From: Siphonodentalium dalli | Lineage: Eukaryota; Mollusca; Scaphopoda; Gadilida; Siphonodentaliidae | Length of the DNA: 64,000 nucleotides | Direction of reading: 5' to 3' | NCBI GenBank assembly: GCA_032622095.1 | Contig: CP136066.1 | Location: 109,021,319-109,085,318 of the forward strand | In this document: positions 36,601-45,600 of the stretch, piece by piece | Layout of the letters: each line of letters opens with the position of its first letter | How positions within the stretch are numbered: the stretch's first letter is position 1 | Translations under genes and position numbers: made by a program | The notes under the pieces: generated by a model | Told to the model about the DNA's origin: nothing | The model's database searches: none | What the model saw: only the letters and a program-made list of their open reading frames with translations

Positions 36601-39600
36601 AACAGCCCGGGTGAAGTCGGGCTTATCAGCTTGTGTAATAAAGAAGACAGTTTGAAGAAAGTAATGTATGACACGAGAAACGGGAAAACTTGAAATATGG
36701 AAGTACGCAAATTTCCCGCATAAAATTTGAAAGCTAGTTTATAGAATAATTGTATTATTATTTATACTTATGGCTAATAATACGATCTTGGTGGCGTTAC
36801 CATTTCTGACTATGGTTTTCTTGTGTTTTTTTGTGTGTCTTGTTGCTATTGTGTTTAAGCACACAACATCATGAATTATGAAGCCTAAAACATTTTCGGT
36901 AGACGAGGTGGTCCGGTAAATTTTGGAATCGGACGCGGAAGATATCGATGATGATGACTACGCCATGTGTGAGTTAGAATGGGAGAACGAAAGCACAGTG
37001 ACACTGGGAGATATTCAGACGTCAGTCGCTCCAGGAGTGGGTGGCGTTGTTTCAAGTAGAGATACGACAAGATATCAATGTATGGGGTAGTTGAGGTGTT
37101 GTGGAAGTGGGCGGATCTTATGTCGAGGTAGGGGCGTGGCAGGGGGCGTGGCTTCATACCTGCTATTAGTCAGGTGATCATAATGTCCATACGTTGAAAA
37201 GGGACGCAAATTCGTTTGTCATACGTACCTTTATACCGAACGAGAAGCCGGGAACAAAGAATGTACCAAGTATTGACAGTGCATCCCAAGGTGGAGTACT
37301 TAAATTTATTCTGGGATGATGCACTCTGGCATTTGATTGTCGACGAGACCAACCGAAACGCTCGTCACGTGATTTCGAAAAAACGTAACATGCGCGCGCA
37401 TAGGAAATGTCTAAAAAGGGGCATAATACGATTGAATGCTGAGGGCAATGGTGTCATTGGATCATTTAGGATTAGCAACCGTTGCTATACCCTTAAACAA
37501 AAGTTTGGTTCACTCATCCGGCCAGATATATAACAAATTTCACAGTGGGGCATGGGCTGCATCGAAAACGCCATTTCCTAGGGCTGAAATACGTCGATTA
37601 AAGCTATAATAGCATTTTACATTCGATTTCGGGTAGCTGCATAGCAACCGTTGCCAGGGAGAGATTGTGTGGCAATGTATCCCGGTCTTAAAATACTCAG
37701 TGGTCCATGGGGAACATACATGTAAAGTTTCAGATCTGTGGCACCACTTAAACAGAACCCACCCATTGCGCCTAAACAAAGTCTACAATAAATAAAAAAT
37801 AACACTGGGAGCCCAGGGTCATGGTGTCGATCGTTGTGGGGAGCCAGGGTTCAAATGGTTAAGATATAGCGAGATTTTAGGGAGGGGTTTTCGGAGTCTA
37901 AATTAAAGTTGCTTGCAGGCCTGGGAATGTTCCTAAAATTGGCAAGTAAAAACAAAAAGCGAGATGAGAATTTTGCTATATCCCCACAGGCAAACTTAGA
38001 ATCCTTACCACGAAAGATCGACTGAATCCCACCAGTTACTCGGCTACAACCTCTCTAAGGGGAGGCTAAGTTATATACTGTTGTACTCCCTTTTGTTATG
38101 AAGCCTCCTCTTACATACCTCTACTTCCTGATTGGTCGTATGAAGCCTCCTCTTACATACCTCTACTTCCTCATTGGTCGTATGAAGCCTCCTCTTACAT
38201 ACCTCTACTTCCTGATTGGTCGTATGAAGCCTCCTCTTACATACCTCTACTTCCCGATTGGTCGTCGTCCTGGTTCCAATGCCAACTTTAGAATCGACGA
38301 TGTTGTTACTGCTGCTCTTCGGTGTTGACGTTTCTATGATTCCTATATCTGCACAGTTGAAATACGTCTCCTGATTACCACACCCCAAACAATCACCTTC
38401 TGAGCGATATCCTGAAAGAATACATACATATTGTTATCAGAGACGTTGGTGAGTGTCCACTTTAAAATTTCCAAATACTCTTGAACCAAACCAGACTTCC
38501 AAATTAGCGAAATTTCATTGCCCTTGGGTTGGAATTTTCCAACCGGTAAACCCCAAGATTCCCCACTGTTGGAAATTTCCAACCTGACACCTCGCAAATT
38601 CCAACAAATGGCAATTTCAGTCCAAAGGTTTGATCAAAAGTAGCAACGTATGCGATCGTTGCCAAGTGTTGGTCTAAAACAACATATATATATATCCCCT
38701 AAGTTGGTGTGGAATTTCCATCTAATGGTAATCTTGTCATGTCAGGCATGAAATTTCCAACCGTTGAACATTTTGACCAAAGTAGGGGGCGAGACTCCCC
38801 CTCGCTACGCCCCTGGTTGTCAAGCTGCATGATCAACAGGGGTCAACACTATGAAGCGTTTTCTTTGTAAGATTCTACAATTGTTTGTAAGAAAGAACAA
38901 ATTTATCATTCTGCTAATACTATGAACCTTCGATTACAAACATAAATCACAAATAGTATGTGTTCTTTGTAACAACTCCCAATCACAAATAATTTTCGAG
39001 TACATTGAAATTTTAATTGGACTCAAACGGAAAAAGTCTGGTGGCATCGACCATGTGGTTAACGAACATCTAGTTCATGGAAGTGAACTGCTCTCGACAT
39101 TGCTCCTTCGTCTTTTCAATGGTATATTGGCGTTAGAGTGGATACCACCAGCACTAAAAATTGGAATAATCGTTCCCTTATATAAAGGTTCACCGAAGCC
39201 GAAGCATATCCCGGACAGCTACAGAGCAATAACTCTTTTGCCGGTAATATACAAAACATTCGAGAGCATCCTCCTAAACAGGTTTCTAGGTGATAAGTGT
39301 CTTGATGATTTCCCTAACGTACTTCAACACGGATTTCAGAAAAACGTCAGCTGTGTGATGACATCATTTATTCTGCAGGAGTCAATAAGCTACGCCGCTG
39401 ACATGAACTCTCGTGCATATGTGTGCTTTCTTGATAGTCAGAAAGCTTTTGACCGAGTCTGGCACCAAGGCCTCTTGGTGAAACTAAATGAACGGCTTTA
39501 AAGGCAAAATACTACGCATTGTCTCCAACATGCAATATAACTGCACGAGTCGAGTGATGTACAATGGCACATTATCAGAACCAGTGGATATTCTGCAAGG

Positions 39601-42600
39601 AACAAGACAAGGGGCCGTGACTTCCCCATTTTTCTACCTTGTATTTATCAACGACTTGCTAGCGCGTCTCAGTTCAGCGAACGAAGGATTGTCAGTCGGT
39701 CATGTTAACTGCACTGCTCCAACAACTGCTGACGATATCTCCTTGATTTCCACATCAAAAGCTGGTCTAGATCATCTCATCGATATATGCAACTCATATG
39801 CTCGGAATTGGCGATTTATGTTCTCGAACACCAAAAGTTTTGTTGTTGTATTCAACGAGTCGGGGCGTCAACACGAGCGCAGCAACATAACTTGGTCTAT
39901 CGGAGACCAAACGCTCCCCGAGACGATGGACTGTGTGCATTTAGGGATAAAACAGTGCAAGTTCAAGAAGAGTAATATCAGGGCCTCTGATATTTCTGAT
40001 AAGCTTAGAAAAACATTCTTCGCAATTGCTGGTAGAAATATCACGAAACAGTGCACACCGCCCACGATGACCTCTCTTTTAAAAACTATTGTTCTGCCAA
40101 AATGTCTCTATGGGTGTGAAATTCTGACAACCTCTACAGACTCCAATGTTTACTGTATGGAGAAAGCTTATCGCTCGTGTGTCAAGCATATACAATCTCT
40201 CCCAACTCGGACTCCTACTGTTATTTCAATGAGCCTGTTAGGTCTTATGCCACTCGAAAACGAAATACACATAAAGAAACTTTCATTCTTCGCTGATCTA
40301 ATTTACCTTCCCGATGGGCACCAGGAACCGCTGCGAATTTTCTTATATAAATTCTTCTTATACAGCCTCTTCGGACGTGCGACAACAGGGTTTGTTTCAG
40401 ACATTACACAGTTACTTCGGCAATACAATCTGCACGCGTATCTGGATACTTTCGTTGCGACTGTCGAATTTCCTTCTAAATCAGCATGGAAGCACCTCTG
40501 CAAATCAACAGTACAGTCATACTATGTTACACAATGGAAAACTACAGTTGACAGAGATACCTCACTTGATTTGTTCCGCATTGTGCACAATGATCCACTG
40601 TCATTTTGGAGTATTTGGACATTGCTGAAAAGGCACCCTAGCGCGTCTCAAACTCTGAAAAATCTCGCTATACTGCTGAACAGAACTACATTTTCTAATG
40701 ATCGCACGTGTCGCGCTTGTGGTAACGGGATTCAGAATGACATATTACACGCCCTTCGTTACTGTACAGCAGCCAATTCCCTTGCGCTTCGGAATTCGTT
40801 CTGCATGGGAGCACATTCTTGATCAGGTTGGTCTCTCGACCTTTCTGTACATGGATTCTAGAGATGATATGTCTCTGTTATCCCTGCTTCTGGGTGGTGA
40901 GCCAATCAACTCACCCGCCGAACTTGACTACAATATAGAAACTATAATTCTCGACATGGCTCACTTCATTTATGGGATGTGTCATCTGATCCAGTAACAA
41001 TTTCTTTGAGTAAATAAATACGTGTTTGCGCAGAAAACAGAATCGCATTCATAAGGACGGGTCTCTTCAAGATATGACTCATACAATCAGCCACGCAACG
41101 GTTCTGTTTTCTTTATTATTTCCATTTGCTGTATAATATATATTTCCATGTATGTATATATTCTTCTCCTACAAGGAGGTATACAATAAAATATAAGCTG
41201 CATGATCAACACTATGAAGCGTTTTCTTTGTAAGATTCTACAATTGTTTGTAAGAAAGAACAAATTATCATTCTGCTAATACTATGAACCTTCGATTACA
41301 AACATAAATCACAAATAGTATGTGTTCTTTGTAACAACTTCCAATCACAAATAATTTTCGAGTACATTGAAATTTAATTGAAAGTTATAACGCCAAGGAA
41401 CGTGACTAGAATGTCGTGTCCAACATCAATTTTCAGTTTTTCACCCCCTTAACCAGATCATTAATATTCTTTATTCCTCCAGATTGAAGAGCAGGTTAAT
41501 TTACATGGGTACATTAATTTTATACATTATGTTCAATATAATATGCGTCTACTATACAGTAGTGTTTGGCACGACTGAAGCTAAAATGTTAACGATAGCT
41601 TAGCATTGTCAGTCCCAAGAATCAGACGAATAAACATATGAATGTTGCTTCTAGGAGAATAGAGAGCACACATTTAGTAAATAACTGGCAATGTCTATTA
41701 ACAGGCAATGTACATTTCCATCGTATGAAGAGCTGTGATATACTGGGTGTGTGGTGCTCCCAAGAGCGAACGACAAGAGATTTTCTATGGGCAGTGAATA
41801 AAGTGATATGAATGTGTTTACGCCATGCCGATCAAATATCACATCCCAAAGATGGTTGCGTATGCTGGTCACAACAAACGAAGAACAGTTGAATGCGTGA
41901 ATCATCTCATTGTTGTATAGGGTCCCACACATTTTGCACAGAATATTATTGGGATATGTAGTTTTATTCATTAGCAGGGCCATATGTCTGAGTTCAGCAA
42001 ATCGATGGCGGTTAGCACCAAGCAGGTACCAGAGGTTCCAGATTTTGAGAGGATCGCAGTGACATTTAGAGAAGAATTGAAGGCACTGCTCGCTGTCGAT
42101 AGATAGAGACCATTCTCGCCTATAACTTTCACGAATTGTGGTGTTCACGACGAGTTTCCATTGGCTTATGCCAGGGAATATACCTGTGTCCAGAAAGTCT
42201 GTGAAGAAATGTAACAGTTGGTACTTTTCAAGAATCGCAAGAATTTCATTAGCGAACCCTGTGACAACACGGCCATAAAGAATACGTTGGTACACTTTCA
42301 CCAAGAATATTTTCAGTGCAGTCTGATGTTTGCGTGGAAGGTGGATGAGATTTCCGAGAAATTTTAACTTTCTGGCATTACGCCAACCAAGCCCAAGGCT
42401 ACATTAGTCCGCGTGCGAGTTGGTAGTCCTTGCATGTGCTTGACACAAGTTCTCAGAGATTTTTCTAAACGATTGATGGCACCAACATTGTCTAGCGGCA
42501 TCAGTTCAGATCCAAAAAGTGCCTTTGGAAGTGCAACAGTTTAAAAAAGTTTTGCCAGAACACAAGGAGAACTCGACTTTATCAGCTGTCCAGCAAAACC

Positions 42601-45600
42601 GAAGTAAGTCTTGCGTAATTTTTCAGCCATCAGTTCAGCGCGGTGTGTTGACGCCGAGAATTTCCCTTGCATAATCCCTAGGTGGATGTACTCGGTGTCC
42701 TCTGCCAAGGCGTTCAAACCAAGGTTCCATACTCTGTTAGAGGAGTTGAGCTGGACGCGAGACTCGTTAAAAAAACGACAACCCTGCTCTTACTGCTTGA
42801 GAACGTAAAACGCCATTTTACACTGTATTGGTAGCAGGTGTCTAACATGACGTCTAATCCTCGTTTGCTGAGTGATATAAGTGATATGTCATCGGCTGTC
42901 GTAGGGGCCGCGCAAGACATCTCTCGTAGTTTGATTTTCCAACAATTTAAAAGTGGGAAATGTGTTGGTTTTAGACCAACATTTGTATATTTTCCTCTTT
43001 GGTCAAACGTTTGGATTGAAATGTCCATCATTTAGAAATTGTCCAAACTTAGGGGGATGTCAGGTAAGATGTGAGGTACCAGTTGGGAAAATCAAAGCCC
43101 AATGAGGGGGTGCAAATGAAATGAGTCGCCACCAAACCCTATATTTCACCATGTCTCTGATAAACGTTGGTGATTTATATCATGACACGGAGTGTCCATA
43201 GTCAGTGTTGCTTGCGGGATTATATAGCCAACATTAGCATGTCACTTGTACTTAGCATAATCGACGTTATCTAGAAAAATGTAAACGGTGAGTGAAGTTT
43301 GTGAGATTTGCTTGCAGGGTATATATATATTTACTGTAGTTAACCTGTTCTTCTTCGGTGTAGTAACTACTCGCCTCTTGTTATACGATTCCATCGCTAT
43401 GTGGAATTCATATGAATTTGGGTTTGTGTTCAAGAGGTACACTTTGGAAATTTTAGGATGGATACCCCATCACCAAAACGGAGCCCATATAGCCGCGTCA
43501 CTGCCTCGATATGTTATACGAGGGAAGATCAGTTTGAAATTATAGGATGACTATCCCCTCCTCTGAAAGCTCATATAGCACGCCCTTGCATGGATATTAT
43601 GGTAGACACCTCAACAAATAGAACCCTCGATGTTATGATAATAGGTCGGATCAGTTTGAAATTATACGATAACTGAGAAGCTTACCACGTCCCTGCTTCC
43701 ATATTATGGTGGACACCACCTCACAGTGCATAAATATTAATAAACGTTGATTTTAGATTTGATAGATGCAGTATTTACACTTACCTGTAGTGTATTTCCA
43801 TCTCAGAATACAGTGTTGACATTTAGTATTCCCGGGAACTATGATGTTCAGATTGAACGTTCCGCCCAGACTACCGGGGTAAAACCGAGTCGACTCGCTC
43901 TCCAGAAACTCTAAATCAGACGTGAAACACGACTCATCTTCGGACGAGCTCTGACAGATATGGAATTCGAAAAACCCCAGATTGTTCTTCTCTATGTTCA
44001 CTGAAACAGGTATCTGCGTTCCGTTTGTGTTCCACGAATAGTTCCGAGCGACAATCCCGGACGCATACACATTACCGGATTCGTGTAGACGGGGCCCCTG
44101 AAACGGATCGCCGCACATTCCACATCGCCCGCTGTGTAGCCCGTAATTCTGAAATTAGAATATACACGATCTATACATGTACATACATTATACCGTGGGT
44201 GGCTAGGCTGTTCCATGTTGAACCATAATAAATTTCAAATAATATAGGTATATACTATAGTATGTCTAGTATATTAACCTTTTCATGACCTGATACTCAC
44301 TGATCTGTTATCACACCTATCATTCGAATTGACGCCTATCTGGTCTGCACATAATTTATCATATTTATGTATACACATATTGATATTATTCTCTGTATAT
44401 CTACATGACGATGAGCAAAATAAATTGAATTGAAATTGAAATTGCACAGCCACCTCTTGGCATGCACGGACGCCTATTTAGCTAAAACAATTTTTTCGAG
44501 AGGGCCTATGGAGAATAAATATATAGGGACTATGCCAAATAATGAATTTACTATGTATTGTGGTTTTGGTCTCATCGCACATATGATGATTATGATCCTC
44601 GACCGAAGAAATAAGTTCAAGGCCAAGCGTGCATTGTATATACCCCCGACGCTCAGTTTAGAGAGTGGGCTATCGACACAACAAAGCACAACCAAATCCC
44701 ATGCCCAAGTTAAAAGCTGAAATGTTCGTACAGAGACAAAATTTACAAACTTCCAAGTCAAACAACGTCCATAACTCTGGTAGAACAAATGGACGCAACG
44801 TGTAGTAAGTCGGTATCCTTTCCCACGAGATGTGCTATCGCTACACAATTGCAAAGCAAAACTGAATCCGATTATCCTTGCACATGTTATAACTTACTTA
44901 CAAGTCTTACAAGCTCAAATGTTCTTTAAGACCCACAATTCACAAATTTCCAAATCAAACAAGGGCTGTACATAACTCTGTTTAAAATAAATGGACGAAA
45001 TCGTACTTTTCCCTATGCTATATATATATATATCACCATACAAATGCACAACCAAATCCAATGACCCATGCCCGAGTTACAAGCTGAAATGTTCGTACGG
45101 ACACAAAATTCATACATTACCAAGACAAAAAGGGCCGTAAAATGAATAGACGAAGTCCGTATAGTATATGTATCCTTTCTCCAATATGTGCTGTCACAAT
45201 GGACAACGAAACCAGATAACTAACACCCGGGCTACAATCTCAAATAGACGGACGGACGGTACGATGGACGGAGGGAGCCCGCGGCTATATGCTCCTACTG
45301 AATAATAGACATCATACAGCGAGTGTGTTCATGTCCACTGCACACTTAAGAGCCCCATTCCTCTTATGCTACTGACATTGTTGCACGTCCCTGATGATAA
45401 TCGTGGTAGAGTTTCCTACTTTCTGTCAAATTTTAGAATGATAGCATCAGGGATGTTATGTTAATGTTTACATCAGTTAGAAAGCTCACATGCAATAAGT
45501 GCGACATGGAAAATGCTAACACATTGTGGGGTGAAATTGAAATATACCAGAGTTTGGAAATTGTTCTGGTTCAGGGGGTGAAGGTGCACAATCTGTGAGA

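Larger units (their letters stand above)
34468..37858 (+). mobile_element. piggyBac-type element, internally deleted
   Basis: Flanked by TTAA at 34464-34467 and 37859-37862, with ends CCCTTTGAACCC and GGGTTCAAATGG. Two GC-rich hairpins (AGCGGCCGG arms) lie just inside the left end. A transposase N-terminal remnant lies at 36878-37533, but the region for the catalytic aspartates is missing. The left 2.4 kb is noncoding and has accumulated a duplicated minisatellite and a 130-bp tandem array. It cannot move on its own. Confidence 0.75.

Noticed and set aside
37216-37533. Intact 105-residue gene
   Set aside because: It is a fragment of a piggyBac transposase N-terminus fused to unrelated sequence, and it starts inside the domain.
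38822-41380. 190-bp direct repeats read as LTRs of a retrovirus-like element
   Set aside because: The enclosed ORF is a LINE-type RT truncated at its 5' end. There is no primer-binding site, protease or integrase, and the repeats lack TG..CA ends.
44474-44854. 126-codon minus-strand frame
   Set aside because: It reads through diverged tandem repeats ending in GGACGG units. No domain.
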